In this document: positions 23,511 to 34,954 of the stretch, piece by piece
Position numbering within the stretch: the stretch's first letter is position 1
How the letters are laid out: the number at the start of each line of letters is the position of its first letter
Assembly (NCBI GenBank): GCA_963281255.1
Contig: OY725495.1
Span: 2,356,001-2,420,000 of the forward strand
Direction of reading: 5' to 3'
DNA from: Aphrocallistes beatrix
Taxonomy: Eukaryota > Porifera > Hexactinellida > Sceptrulophora > Aphrocallistidae
Length of the DNA stretch: 64,000 nucleotides
Program-made: the position numbers and the translations under genes
Notes under the pieces: generated by a model
The model's input: only the letters and a program-made list of their open reading frames with translations
Databases searched by the model: none
Told to the model about the DNA's origin: nothing

Positions 23511-23984
23511 TATTACAGAAAGAAAGGCACAATAGGGTTTATTGAGAGAAATTAATAGTACTGTTTATTGAATGTATTGTGTTATTCAACATTGAATTTG
23601 TATTATATGAATGTGAATTTACCAATAAAACATGATATTCAATCATATTGACTAATTAGTAGGTGGAAAGAATATAAAGGGCTTACAGGATAGTATTTTC
23701 TTTGTTTGAGATAAGATTGAAAAAATTTCTAGTTAAATAATGACAAAAATAAAAAATAATGATCCCGGCCATTACCGCATCCATGGTGCCTTTACTGTCA
23801 GGCCTTATATAGAGTAGGCTATGGGCGTTCGTATTCTTTGCCCACTTTATGGGATAGAAATGATTCTTTTCCCAACATGGGGCTATTGTTGGGGTAAAAC
23901 TTCGAGTATTTAAAGGTTAACGTTAATCAAAATGGACAGAATTTCAATTTCTGATAAAGCTTCGTGCTCTTTGAATAACATTTC

Positions 23985-24640
23985 AAGCATATCGGTAGCG
24001 AAAACTCTTGGATTTAGCTTACAGCATATGATGGAAAGAGAGTATAAGATGTTAAGTGTGGGTACATCCCCGATTTTAAAAATATTTACGTATTATAATC
24101 CGTTTTCGATTCTTACTTTTAGTTTTTGTTATACTAGTATATAGCACTTCAAAGTCGTTTTTTCTCGTTTTTGGTTGGGACATCCTAATGATACACCCCC
24201 TCCACTCAAAGTAATTTTGGAACAAATTGGTAGTAATCATGTCCCGAGATACGGGGATTATAAGCTCAAAATTAAAAACAAAGTAAAATGAGTCATTCCC
24301 TTAATTGCCTAAGATTATTGCTGCGTCATTTCCGGTTGAAGCTATTTTTAGTAGGGAAGCCATGCAAGTTTGGGGTAGTTACTATAAATATAAAAATCTC
24401 AGGTGCAAAATAGGGATATTATTAAAGATAAATAAAAGTATTTACACGCATATATTCGCATTTACCCTAATGATTTTACATATTCGAATCAAGTCTGAGG
24501 AAGAAAATATTTATTTTGAAAATCACCAAATTTCCTTAAAGACCCCTTAATATTTTTCGGGTATTAGTGAATAATAATTTATATTACTGCTACTTAGTGC
24601 ATTTCATAAGTACTGAGCCGTTATAAAACTACTTTTCGCT
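23985..24640 (+). repeat. Old diverged TTAA1 copy, left part
   Basis: Aligns with the left half of TTAA1 (compare TTTAGCTTACAGCATATGAT and GATGTTAAGTGTGGGTACAT with 53205-53265). The terminal TIR is degraded near 23990. An extra block at 24295-24420 matches the flanks of the TTAA2 copy at 60963. The right part of this copy resumes at 28861 beyond a non-LTR element. Confidence 0.65.
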
Positions 24641-25011
24641 AAAAACAGCATTAGCTTCCATGTATTGGGAACCATTTCGTTCCTGGAGACATCGATCTGG
24701 ACTTCTTCCCACTCCTGCTAATCCGTGTCAACCCCCCTTCTTTCGCTTCGCTCACTAGGGGGTAAATGGTGCTTCGCACCAAACTTACAGTATTCTCTCT
24801 CTGACAGCACACCGCCCTCGACTGTAGCATCGCTCCCATCGCAATTCATCTCTATCCCCACCTTACCACCTGTACCCACCTCATCTCTATCCCCACCTTA
24901 CCACCTGTCCCGTGGACATGCAACCAAGATGTCCTTCGATATATCAATGCTCGCAATCTCAAGAACAAATCTTCCTATTTCATTGACTACATCTCTGATC
25001 ACACTCCTGAC

Positions 25012-27533
25012 CAGTGGCGGCGTTAGAGGGGGCGCAGGATTTATAGGTTTATATTTACGAAATTTTTGTTCTATTTTATATGAGATTAAGTGAAATTTTG
25101 TGAAAGAAACTGGAACAATATATTACTAAAGTCACATAACTAAAATAAAAAGTTAAACTAAGCGGATCCTTCGGTTCTTCTCTGCGAACCGATTCAGAAT
25201 GTCTTCTTCGTCGATAAGGGAAAGTATATTACGATTCACGTGCAGCACCCCCAAGTCGCTTCCCCGCTCTTCTGACATTGTCGAACGAAGGTATGATTTA
25301 ATTCGCTTCAGTGCACTGAATGACCTTTCTGCCGAGGAGCTCGAAACTGGAACTGTCGCAGCTACTTGAATAGCTGTGAAGATATGTGGAAAAAGAATCT
25401 TGTGTGGAGACATGAACACGTAGAATTCCAGCAAAGTCTTCGGAATCTCTTCCTCTCTCGTGAACATATCCTTCAACAAAGCAATCTCAGATTCTATCGC
25501 TGCCAATGTATCTCCATAAAATATACTATAGTGTCGACAGAACGCCTTGATGTCAGCGACATCCAAGAAAGTACAGCTTCCGGGAGAGAGTGCTACAGTT
25601 CCGTTGTACACGGCGCGGTTCTCATGGTTCATGAAGCGTCGATCGAGCTCCTTCGCGAGTGTGTTACATAGTAGCAGGAACAGTCACGTCGATAGTCATC
25701 TGGGCCCTCGAAGTTACCAACATGCTTACCTTTGGCTCTACGGAAGCTTCGTATACGATGAGCTGGAAGAACAGGAAACTCACATAGGGTGGTCAACTCC
25801 ACAGCCTCGCTCCAGATGCAGTTCCATATCTCATCAGGGTAAGGATGCTCGGGGCTGTTTGAGACGATGCCGCTCAGAGTCTTCACAGTTTCGAGGGCAT
25901 CCACCATTGTCTCTGTCTTGCCCTGAAGCTTCTCCGTAGCCACCGCACACATGTGCAGCAACCAACGCATTGTCAATAAGTGGACTACGAAACAAGAAGT
26001 GAGCTTTTGTTGTAGGTTGCGTGCGGTAGTCCCACGTCCCCACTCTCTCCCGCAAACTCGTCGATGACGTCACTCACAGCGTCCAGAGTTACAGACAGCA
26101 TAAACAAGGCTCTGTACTAACAGACCCACCTAGTCTCAGAGATACTGGGAATATCACGCGTCTGATGTCCGGGGTGAAGTTCATTTTGAATTGCAACATA
26201 ACGGTAATGAACGACGCTGGTAGACAAGAAGTTGTGAAGTTGTTGTAGAGTAACGAAAGGGTCACAAACTTGACCGTGAGTCTTCACTAGATCCACCACA
26301 ACAAGGTTGAAGCGGTGGGCGTAACAATGTACATAGGTTGCATGAGGCACTACCTCTTTGAAGCGTTGTTGCACACCGCTGAGGTGACGACTCATAACTG
26401 CCGCCCCGTCATAACATTGCGAACAGCACCGCTGTGGATCGATGCCACTTGTCTGCAGAGTGTCGAGGATAGTTTCACAGAGTCTTCCTGCGTCCAATCT
26501 CTGACGCTCCTTGAAGCAAAGAAAGGCCTCATGAATCTCGCCGTCCCTGACATACGAAGGACGATTGACATTTGCTCCGCCTTGGACGTGTCACGCGTTT
26601 CGTCAGCCATGACAGCATACACTCCTGCCTCGACAACTTGGGCGACTATGAGCTGACGAACCAAAGAACTGGCAGAAGACAATATCATTCTGTATGTCAT
26701 GATGGACGTATTTCGAGTTTTGTGGTCCAGAGTCGAGACGTCTGCGCACCACGTCGTCATACACACTAGTCAACGAAACTATGGCCAAAAAGTTTCCTCG
26801 ATTGAGTGTGGGATTGTTGGTGTCGATTTGCTCACGATGGCCCCTGAGAGCAATTCCTTGCAGTGCACAGAGGAGGATGCAGCGGATGATGCAGATGATG
26901 TAATGGCGGTTTTCATCGATTTCCAGCTTGTGTGCTGCTGATATGCTGCTGGCAACTGACTGGATGGCTGACGACTTCACCTTCTCGGCCATTTGCCATT
27001 TTACCATTGCAGACTTGTGTTGCTCGCTGGCATTGTGATCCTCTATCTTTTTTTCCCTTGAGCAAAGTTTTGCATTCCTTTGGTACGGTAAGCGTTATAG
27101 CCGGCAATAACGTAGTGACGACAAGCGTAACAGAATACAGCATTTGCCTTTTGACTGTATTCAACCCACTGAAACATTCCATACCAATCAGGATTGAAGC
27201 GGCGGCCAGTGGTGCCAAACAAAGGAAAAGGATGCAATTTGGGCTGGGTGGGCTTCTCGTCTGCGCAAGAGGACAGATCATCTGGGCCAGGAGCTTCAGT
27301 TCTATGACGTTTAGTAGCTGCGGGAGGAATGTCACTCATTTTGGATACTAAGGTACTAACAAAAACGCACTAAATAATATTAATCAGAAGAAAAACATAA
27401 TTTCAACATTGAAGTCGGTTTTAGATCCCAAACATACAATGCTGGTTATGGATACAATCTAAAAAATGAGACATTTTTGAGCTCCCTTCCTTTATTTTGC
27501 GACCCCTGATGAAAACAACTGGCGCCGCCCCTG
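25012..27533 (-). mobile_element. hAT transposon 1 (2522 bp), ends and target duplication visible
   Basis: Ends begin CAGTGGCGGCGTTAGAGGGG (25012) and, inward from the right, CAGGGGCGGCGCCAGTTG. The 8-bp flanks are CTCCTGAC (25004-25011) and CTCTTGAC (27534-27541), differing at one base. Removing the element restores the endonuclease frame of the non-LTR element. Confidence 0.9.
25153..27339 (-). pseudogene. hAT transposase 1, DUF4371/ZMYM1-like, several frameshifts
   Basis: Starts at 27339 with MSDIPPAATKRHRTE and a TTF-type zinc-binding segment (FNPDWYGMFQWVEYS, AVFCYACRHYV). The RNase H-like core is spread over frames: AVMADETRDTSKAEQMSIVL near 26590-26640, then CSQCYDGAAVMSRHLSGVQ and YVHCYAHRFNLVVVDLV near 26270-26440. 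The C-terminal dimerisation block VSSSSAERSFSALKRIKSYL ends near 25260. At least four frame changes show inactivation. The family includes zinc-finger MYM-type host proteins derived from transposases. Confidence 0.88.
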
Positions 27534-28860
27534 CTCTTGACATCGTCGTAATAACTGAGACCTGGCTAACGACTAAGGATGATGCGGCACGAGCTGAATG
27601 TACCCCATCAGGATACATCCTTCTTGACCAAGTGAGGCAAACTCGACGTCATGGTGGCGGCGTTGCACTACTCATTCGCAACATGATCACAGCCAAACGT
27701 AACCCGCCTACACATCATTCTTCGTTTGAATTCGCTGACTGGACTCTATGTAGAAACAATATTCGGATCCGTATCATCGTCATCTACAGACCTCCCTTTT
27801 CAGTGAATCACCCTGTTACCAACTCTACTTTCATCAGCGAATTCTCCTCTTTTCTCGAATCAGTGGTCATCTGTTCCGAACCACTCATTATTACCGGGAT
27901 TTCAACATCCATATGGACATTCAATCTGATTCAACGCAGTTCAGAGAGCTTCTGGAGACCTTTTCTCTTGTTCAACATGTTCGCCAACCTACACATGAAA
28001 AGGGACACACATTAGACCTCATCATCACACGCTCATCTGATCAAATCGTTTCATCTGATCCTGTCTCTGACGAACTCTTCTCCGACCATTTCTCCATCTC
28101 ATGTTCATTGACTTTTCAAAAACCCAATCTTGAAGCCAAGGAAATCACTGCCCACCCCAAGACTTTTGATCAACAACCCTTTCTTGACGATCTTGCTTCT
28201 TCAGATCTCTGTTGCAATCCTCCTGATGATCCCTACGCACTGTTTGACTCGTACAACACCACGTTAAAGGCTGGCTATCTTCGAAAAACATGCTCCACCA
28301 AAAAAGAAAACCATCATTACTCGCTGCCTAGTCCCTTGGTTTAATATAGCCACCAAACAGTCCAACAAAGTGAAGAGAAAATCAGAAAGGAAGTGGCTAC
28401 CACAGAAAAAGAAACCTTGCGACCTCCTTGATGAACCATGAGCGTTGCCAGTTCTACTCCCAATGGGTCAGTGAGAACTGTGAAGATAAACGGCTCCTTT
28501 TCCAGAAGGCTAAGAAACTGCTTGGACTCAAACAATGCACATCAACGCCCTTCAGCGGGGCTATTACAGCTCAGGAGTTCGCAGATTTCTTCACAATGAA
28601 GGTAGACAATATCATCTCTAAAATTGATTCTCTACATCCTTCACAGATACCCTCCCACCTAGATCACAAGAAGGCTTCCTGTTCTACTATTACAGAGTTT
28701 CGAAAGCTATCTGATCAAGACATCAGTATGGTGAAATCGGCTACATGTAAGACGTGTGAAGCTGATCCCATCCCTACTACGCTGCTGAAATCCTCCATAC
28801 ACACTTTCATCACTCACCAACCAATGGTCGGATTAGAGCCTTTTTTAAAAAAATTACCAT

Positions 28861-29201
28861 AATTTGATTTCTGATGCAATTGTCGCTAGATATCTGCAAT
28901 TAAATCAGCAATTCAACGAGTATTATAAAAGGAACTCTCTTTTAGATATGTTTTGAAGGGTTTCCAGATGCCATTCTTCTGAACTTTTGCAATATAAATA
29001 AATATAAAATAGGTAAAAAACCAAGTGATAGATGCGTCACAACCCTCCAATAATTACAATTTTTAGTAGCGCTAAACTTTAGGGAGAAAACCTACCGTCT
29101 AGCTAGTCGATTAGGTAGACCACTCAGTAATACAATGAAGTCAACGACAAAAACTTTTGGAATTATTTCACGTCAAGCAAAGTCATTCGAGTGCGGTATC
29201 C
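28861..29201 (+). repeat. Old diverged TTAA1 copy, right part
   Basis: Resumes TTAA1 after the non-LTR insertion: AGCGCTAAACTTTAGGG, GTAGACCACTCAGTAATACA and the end TCGAGTGCGGTATCC with TTAA at 29198-29201. It matches the left part at 23985-24640. Confidence 0.7.
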
Positions 29202-29818
29202 TTAAAATTTGTTTTTTGCACCAAAATCCCAAAACCTTTTGGTGCACTTTTGAAGTGCGAAAATCTTTACATAGATTAACAACATGGAAGTGGATTTTTC
29301 GCAAAATCTTAACCGCTAATCCTTTGTAGCAGCATGAATCATTAAATATTCAAGCTATTTTGAGTTTTTCGACTGGAATACAGTCATTCTTCTCACAGAT
29401 TTCTTATGAGTGGGGCTAATTCAAAGGCTCCTTAAATCTTGGATAATCTTAACTACTTGTATTAAGGACTATTTATTCGCAAAATCATACATTCTTTCCT
29501 TTTTCAACAACCATTCCTGTATACTTCCCATTTCTACCAGCCTTGCATCTCAGCTGGTTCCTCTACATGCTCATTCATTATGCTCCACTGCAGGAAGGCC
29601 TTTTGAAATATCTCTACTCTCTTCGATAGATGCATATCTCTCCCACTAGTCCCACTTCCCATCTAGTATAAGTTACATGCACCTTGATAATCCGAGTTAC
29701 ACACCACGTCAGGGTGGCCTTACAACAATACTGTACCGAGATAGCATGACAGTTAAGTGCAATTCTTCCGGAGAACTTTCTTCTTTTTAATTCTCTGACT
29801 GGAGCCTTTGTTCTAGAG
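29202..29818. other. Unassigned interval
   Basis: No coding or repeat family recognised apart from the hAT-type target duplication at its right edge (TTCTAGAG, 29811-29818). Short frames here lack motifs. Confidence 0.35.
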
Positions 29819-30012
29819 CAGTGGTTCCCAACTGGTGGTCCGCGTCCCCATGTGGGGCCGCAGAACTCAATGTATGGGGCCATTTGATCACTTAGGAATC
29901 TATCTGCAATAATATATATTCATCATAAATTTGAAAATCACTTTTTGTCGCCATCACTATTGCTGCAGGTCTAAATGGGGGTTCTTCTGGCGGCGAACGT
30001 TGGGAACCACTG
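29819..30012. mobile_element. hAT MITE (194 bp), Charlie-like ends
   Basis: Ends are CAGTGGTTCCCAACTGGTGG and, inward from the right, CAGTGGTTCCCAACGTTCGC. A perfect 8-bp duplication TTCTAGAG lies at 29811-29818 and 30013-30020. No coding. The intact duplication suggests a fairly recent insertion. Confidence 0.93.
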
Positions 30013-30239
30013 TTCTAGAGGTATACACCTGCGCATCATTATCATCTACAGACCTGATTCAACGGATTCTGACTACTTATCATACAAATAAGCATTATGG
30101 TCTATGGACAATGGTAATCTCACTACCTATGGATTTTGACCCCAACAAATTAACTAGAATTTAATGCTAACAAACTTGAATCGCTCAATAGTGAATTTTT
30201 ACATAGGTAGTGATAATTTTAAAGAATAAATTGCACAAC

Positions 30240-30296
30240 CATAGCTACCTAAGATACTAAAGCAATGGCGCCAACTTTAATTTCTGGACCATGGAT
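30240..30296 (+). repeat. Solitary P-like terminal repeat
   Basis: CATAGCTACCTAAGATACTA and the following GCAATGGC and TTCTGGACCATGG match the ends of P-like element 3 (57990 on). No matching right end or transposase is seen nearby, so this is a stranded terminus or an internally deleted element. Confidence 0.6.
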
Positions 30297-30455
30297 TGGT
30301 TAAACCAGTTAATTGTTAAATCACTATTTTAACTTAGACGATTCCTTTTCTTGTCTAATAGCATAATTATTTTAGTATTATTTCTTCTAATGTCTAATTT
30401 GTCAATAAACCCCAATTGTCCTATAGTTTCTGCAGGGTAAACAAGTTAATTTAAT

Positions 30456-30520
30456 TAAGGTTGGCTTTTCCTATAATAGCTAACTTTTGACTTTTTCAAC
30501 CGATTCATTTAATTTTACAC
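30456..30520 (+). repeat. Short repeat shared with 11607-11671
   Basis: Nearly identical 60-bp block starting with TTAAGGTTGGCTTTTCCTAT. See the entry at 11607. Confidence 0.6.
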
Positions 30521-30849
30521 AAAAACATTAATTACAAGTTGTTTGTGGCAATAATAAAAATTTTAAATATTATATAGCAGTGTGTAACGGAAAATCGGAG
30601 TAGCTTCTTGAACTTTCAAGGGCTGATTTGGTTTTTGGAGGACTTGATTTCCGAGATGAGAAAGTAGTTAGTTACTATAATTATCGGATTTTAATACCAA
30701 AGTGTTGTAATTCCAAACTTTTTTAGAAAGGATCAATTGACACAGTTGTAATTATCTTTCTTAAAATGTCCCATCGCCACACCTTATAATGACACCATTC
30801 TCGCAATTTATCAACATGCTTATCCTCAAATATCATTAGTACTGTTGCG

Positions 30850-30870
30850 TGATATCTTGAGATCGTAATA
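30850..30870 (+). repeat. Fragment of the 358-bp palindromic element
   Basis: GTGATATCTTGAGATCGTAA matches the end of the palindrome at 36913-37270. It is broken at TA by the pogo-like element; on the other side (34347) the sequence continues TATTTTG as in the intact copy. Confidence 0.75.
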
Positions 30871-30983
30871 CAGTCAGGTTCGCTTATTATGAACCCGCTT
30901 AATATGAACATTCGTTTAATGTGAACAAACTCTCAGGTCCCAATTCAATAGGTTCCATAGGATTTGTATTAGGTCAAGTCCGC

Positions 30984-33900
30984 TTAAGGATACTACCGCC
31001 CTCGAAAAAACATATGATTTGCATTACAGCATACGATGAAAGAAGAGCTATAAGGGATGTTAAGCATGGGGAGGTATCTCCATCAAGAAATACTGGCACA
31101 TTCAAAACCGTTTTTGATTCTCATTTCTAGATTTTGAGATACAGTGTCTCAAAGTCTGTTTTTTGAATTTTCCGCTAGCACATCTTAATGGTAGAAATTT
31201 AGACACTCAATGAATTGTTTATGACATACCAAGGAATCAAATGCTTCCAAAATCGAATCATAGATAGTCTACCATATTTGCAACTTCATAGGACCAGAAG
31301 AAAGTTAAAATGACAAATATTGTAAATTTTAAAAAGGGCGAAAAATGTCTGTTTTTTTGGGGAAATCATGAATAAAATCACCGAGTTAGAATATATCCAA
31401 AAAATGGTGGTCCTACGTTCATCGCCTAATGATATGAAACAACTCTTGAAATTTTCAAACTTCTATCTGAAACCAAATTTGAGAAATAATTCTGTAAAGA
31501 CGGTCAATTTTGAAATTTTAAAGTCCCGAGATATAGAGATTTTAACTTTAGGTGTTAAGTAGAATGTAAAATGAGTTATTAATAATGCACATAAGCATCC
31601 ACAGACATTTATTCGCATCCATACTGCTGATTTTGGTATATTAAAGCCAAATATTTACCAAAAATAGCAAAAGTACTCTGAAAATCCACAAATTTCCTTG
31701 AGGCCCCTAACTCCGAATATTTTGAGATAATTGTGGATAATATTTCATATTCATGGCACTGCGAAGTATAATCTATCAGTTTCGAATGAATAAAAAGCTT
31801 CCAAAAAGTATATTAGGAAGTTAGAGCGAAAGTCTACGACTTAAAAAAAAACAGCAAAATGTTTTATTGCTAATTTCATTGTATTACTGATCGGTCTACT
31901 ATCTGATAGCACTATTTGGACGGCATTTTTTTTAATTTTTTACGAAATAACCCCCTAAAGTTTAGCGTTAATAATAAAAGAAAAATTATTAGAGGATTTA
32001 ACTCATTTACCAATTAGTTTTTAACTTATTTGATATTTTTTTAATGATATGAACCTTAACATTGTTTTAGCACCTTTGGAGATTATAAAACACATAGATT
32101 TAAAAGAATGGGCAAATAAAATCCAAACAAAATAGCTCTATAAGGGAGTTCATTTATATAATCCTCGGGGAATCGCAAGTTTGATCTCAGATATTTAGCG
32201 ATCACTGGGTCAGAAATAAAATTCTGATCGATTCAAAAAAAAATTTGTTCGGATCCGACCATTTGTTCTTGAGATATCGCATATTATAGGTAAAGTTCGG
32301 CCATAATATCCCTCTAAGGTCCCGAAAGAGGCTGATGTCATATCTTAAAAACTATTGTAGATATATAATAGATTATATCCTTAAATAAAAGGATATATGC
32401 GAAAATAAATAGGTTCCTCGACCATTCCTTTGTCAAAAAATAAATAATTCTCGACTTATCATTGATTTAATTGTAATACAAATTCTATGGAGAACTTTGA
32501 ATCTATTAGAAAATGGCGAATCTAATCATTAAATATGTGTCCAAATTTAGCTATTATGCTAAATAGTGAATACAATTGCCGTTAATAATATGTACAGAAA
32601 AATTGGAGAACTTTTGATAATTATTTTGAAGTTCTGGCCTTGGACCTCGCAGATTCGGTCAAAAACCCCCATTTAGGGTCCAAAAAGAGATATCTCTCTA
32701 TCTTTGTAAATACAAGTCCAAATTCTTAGTTCTCACTTCCTAATATACTTTTTATGAGTGTACATATATGATTCTTTAATAATTATTGCGCTACACCCCA
32801 TGGAATATTAAGTTTTTTAGATTTTTGTCGTATGATGACGTAGCATTTTTCGAAAATCCTAACTTCGAAACTAAAAGTCGTAGACTTTCGCTCTAACTTC
32901 CTAATATACTTTTTATGAGTGTACATATATGATTCTTTAATAATTATTGCGCTACACCCCATGGAATATTAAGTTTTTTAGATTTTTGTCATATGATGAC
33001 GTAGCATTTTTCGAAAATCCTAACTTCGAAACTAAAAGTCGTAGACTTTCGCTCTAACTTCCTAATATACTTTTTGGAAGCTTTTTATTCATTCTAAACT
33101 GATAGATTATACTACTTCGCAGTGCCAGGAATATGAAATATTATCTACAATTATCTCAAAATATTCGGAGTTAGGGGCCTCAAGGAAATTTGTGGATTTT
33201 CAGGGTACTTTTGCTATCTTTGGTAAATATTTTGCTTTAATATACCAAAATCAGCAGTATGGATGCAAATAAATGTATGTGGATGCTTATGTTCATTATT
33301 AATAACTCATTTTACATTCTTCTTAACACCTAAACTTAAAATCTCTATATCTCGGGACTATAAAATTTCAAAATTGACCGTCTTTACAGAATTATTTCTC
33401 AAATTTGGTTTGAGATAGAAGTTTGAAAATTTCAAGAGTTGTTTCATATCATTAGGCGATGAACGTAGGACCACCATTTTTTGGATATATTCTAACTCGG
33501 TGATTTTATTCATGATTTCCCCAAAAAACAGACTTTTTTGGCCCTTTTTTTTCGGACACCGATAAAATTTACAATATTTGTCATTTTAACTTTCTTCTGG
33601 TTCTATGAAGTTGCAAATATGGTAGACTATCTATGATTCGATTTTGGAAGCGTTTGATTCCTTGGTATGTCCTAAACAATTCATTGAGTGCCTAAATTTC
33701 TACCATTAAGATGTGCTAGCGGAAAATTTGAAAAACAGACTTTGAGACACTGTATCTCAAAATCTAGAAATGAGAATCAAAAACGGTTTGGAATGTGCCA
33801 GTATTTCTTGACTTCACTATTTAGCATAATAGCTAAATTTGGACACATATTTAATGATTAGATTCGCCATTTTCTAATATATTCAAAGTTCTCCATAGAA

Positions 33901-34278
33901 TTTGTATTACAATTAAATCAATGATAAGTCGAGAATTATTTATTTTTTGACAAAGGAATGGTCGAGGAACCAGTCGAGGAAGGAATCTTTGTGTTTTATA
34001 ATCTCCAAAGGTGCTAAAACAATGTTAAGGTTCATATCATTAAAAAAAATTCAAATAAGTTAAAAACTAATTGGAAAATGAGTTAAAATCCTCTAATAAT
34101 TTTTCAATTTTTATTAACGCTAAACTTTAGGGGGTTATTTCGCAAAAAATAAAATAAAATGCCGTCCAAATAGTGCTATCAGATGGTAGACCGATCAGTA
34201 ATACAATGAAATTAGCAATAAAACATTTTGCTGTTTTTTTTTACGCAAGGCAAGATTTTTCGAGGGCGGTATCCTTAA
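30984..34278. mobile_element. Composite TTAA1 (forward-reverse-forward mosaic, 3295 bp)
   Basis: Bounded by TTAA (30984-30987, 34275-34278) and TTAA1 ends; the left end carries an extra TAC within its TIR. Bases 30984-31840 follow the copy at 12580. Bases 31841-33810 follow the reverse-oriented copy at 34955. Bases 33811-34278 return to forward orientation with a deletion near 33970. An almost full inverted copy has therefore been placed inside another copy. A 161-bp unit is tandemly duplicated at 32736-33057. Confidence 0.85.
32736..33057 (+). repeat. Tandem duplication, 161-bp unit x2
   Basis: Both units start CTTCCTAATATACTTTTTAT and differ at very few positions. The unit is present once in the other TTAA1 copies. 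Its edges coincide with the repeated motif CTTCCTAATATAC, suggesting slippage or unequal exchange at that motif. Confidence 0.85.
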
Positions 34279-34357
34279 TATGAAGTATCCCTACTATGAA
34301 CAGATGTTTTGGTCTCCTGGTGGTTCACAATAAGCGACCCTGACTGTATTTTGTGAT

Positions 34358-34940
34358 GGGGCGCCTGCATTTGTCAGAATCTTGAAGATGTCATTTGTCA
34401 GAATTTCCATCACTGGCATTTGTCAGAATTTCCATCACTGGCATTTGTCAGAATGGTTTTTATCGAGTTTTGACTTTTCAGAATAGTTTTTATTGAGTTC
34501 TGACTTTGTCAGAATGGTTTTTATCGAATTCTGCACTTGTTAGAATGAGATTTTTAGAGTTCTGCACTTGTTAGAATGGAATTTCTAGAATTCTACTAAA
34601 TGCCACTCAATCGCCCAGTCACGAAATTAAAATGCCACTTTCACATTCAAATATGGACACTATTTCGAACATAAAATGCCCCTTTTCACACCTTTCTTTT
34701 ACATATTACTCTCGAAAATGCTCACTTTGCTCTCCCATTCATTCTGAAAGAAACAAAATGCCACTCAACCACACTCCCACGAAACTAGAGTAGAACCTGA
34801 CTCCCATTCTAACAAAGACATAACTCAATAAAAACTATTCTGACAAAGTCAGAACTCAATAAAAACTATTCTGACTAACGCCAGTAATGGAAATTCTTAC
34901 AAATGACAACTTCAAAATTCTGACAAGTGCAGCGTCCCCC
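34358..34940. mobile_element. Foldback element with CATTTGTCAGAATT-like subrepeats
   Basis: The left end GGGGCGCCTGCATTTGTCAG pairs with the inverted right end GGGGGACGCTGCACTTGTCA, and the arms stay complementary for about 200 bp. Within the arms, short direct repeats of TTTGTCAGAATGGTTTTTAT-type recur. It adjoins the pogo-like element and a TTAA1 copy. I could not settle the target duplication. Confidence 0.75.
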
Positions 34941-34954
34941 TTGAGATCCTAATA

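Larger units (their letters stand above)
19326..23823 (+). mobile_element. P-like (THAP-type) transposon 1, complete ends
   Basis: Inverted ends read CATAGCCTACTCTATATAAG from 19326 and the same sequence inverted ending at 23823, extending about 38 bp. GGCGTTC flanks both sides (19319-19325 and 23824-23830), a 7-bp target duplication. Inside is a decayed THAP/P-element transposase and a palindromic MITE at 20133-21076. Confidence 0.88.
24650..28860 (+). pseudogene. Non-LTR retrotransposon ORF2 (CR1/jockey-like), endonuclease part, split by hAT 1
   Basis: The plus-strand reading RYINARNLKNKSSYFIDYI, up to 25011, continues after hAT 1 as IVVITETWLTTKDDAA (27542 on). Together they form the start of an apurinic-type endonuclease that nicks target DNA for target-primed reverse transcription. 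Further motifs are HGGGVALLIRN, IIVIYRPPF and, frameshifted, HTLDLIITRSSD with SDHFSISC (28000-28110). A linker (28428-28860) follows and the element stops before the RT palm. The 5' limit near 24650 is approximate. Confidence 0.8.
30871..34346. mobile_element. Pogo/Tigger-like MITE carrying a composite TTAA1 insertion
   Basis: Ends are CAGTCAGGTTCGCTTATTAT and, inward from the right, CAGTCAGGGTCGCTTATTGT, with TA at 30869-30870 and 34347-34348. Without the 3.3-kb TTAA1 block inside, the element is only about 180 bp. Internal repeats such as CGCTTAATATGAA supplied the TTAA target. Confidence 0.88.
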
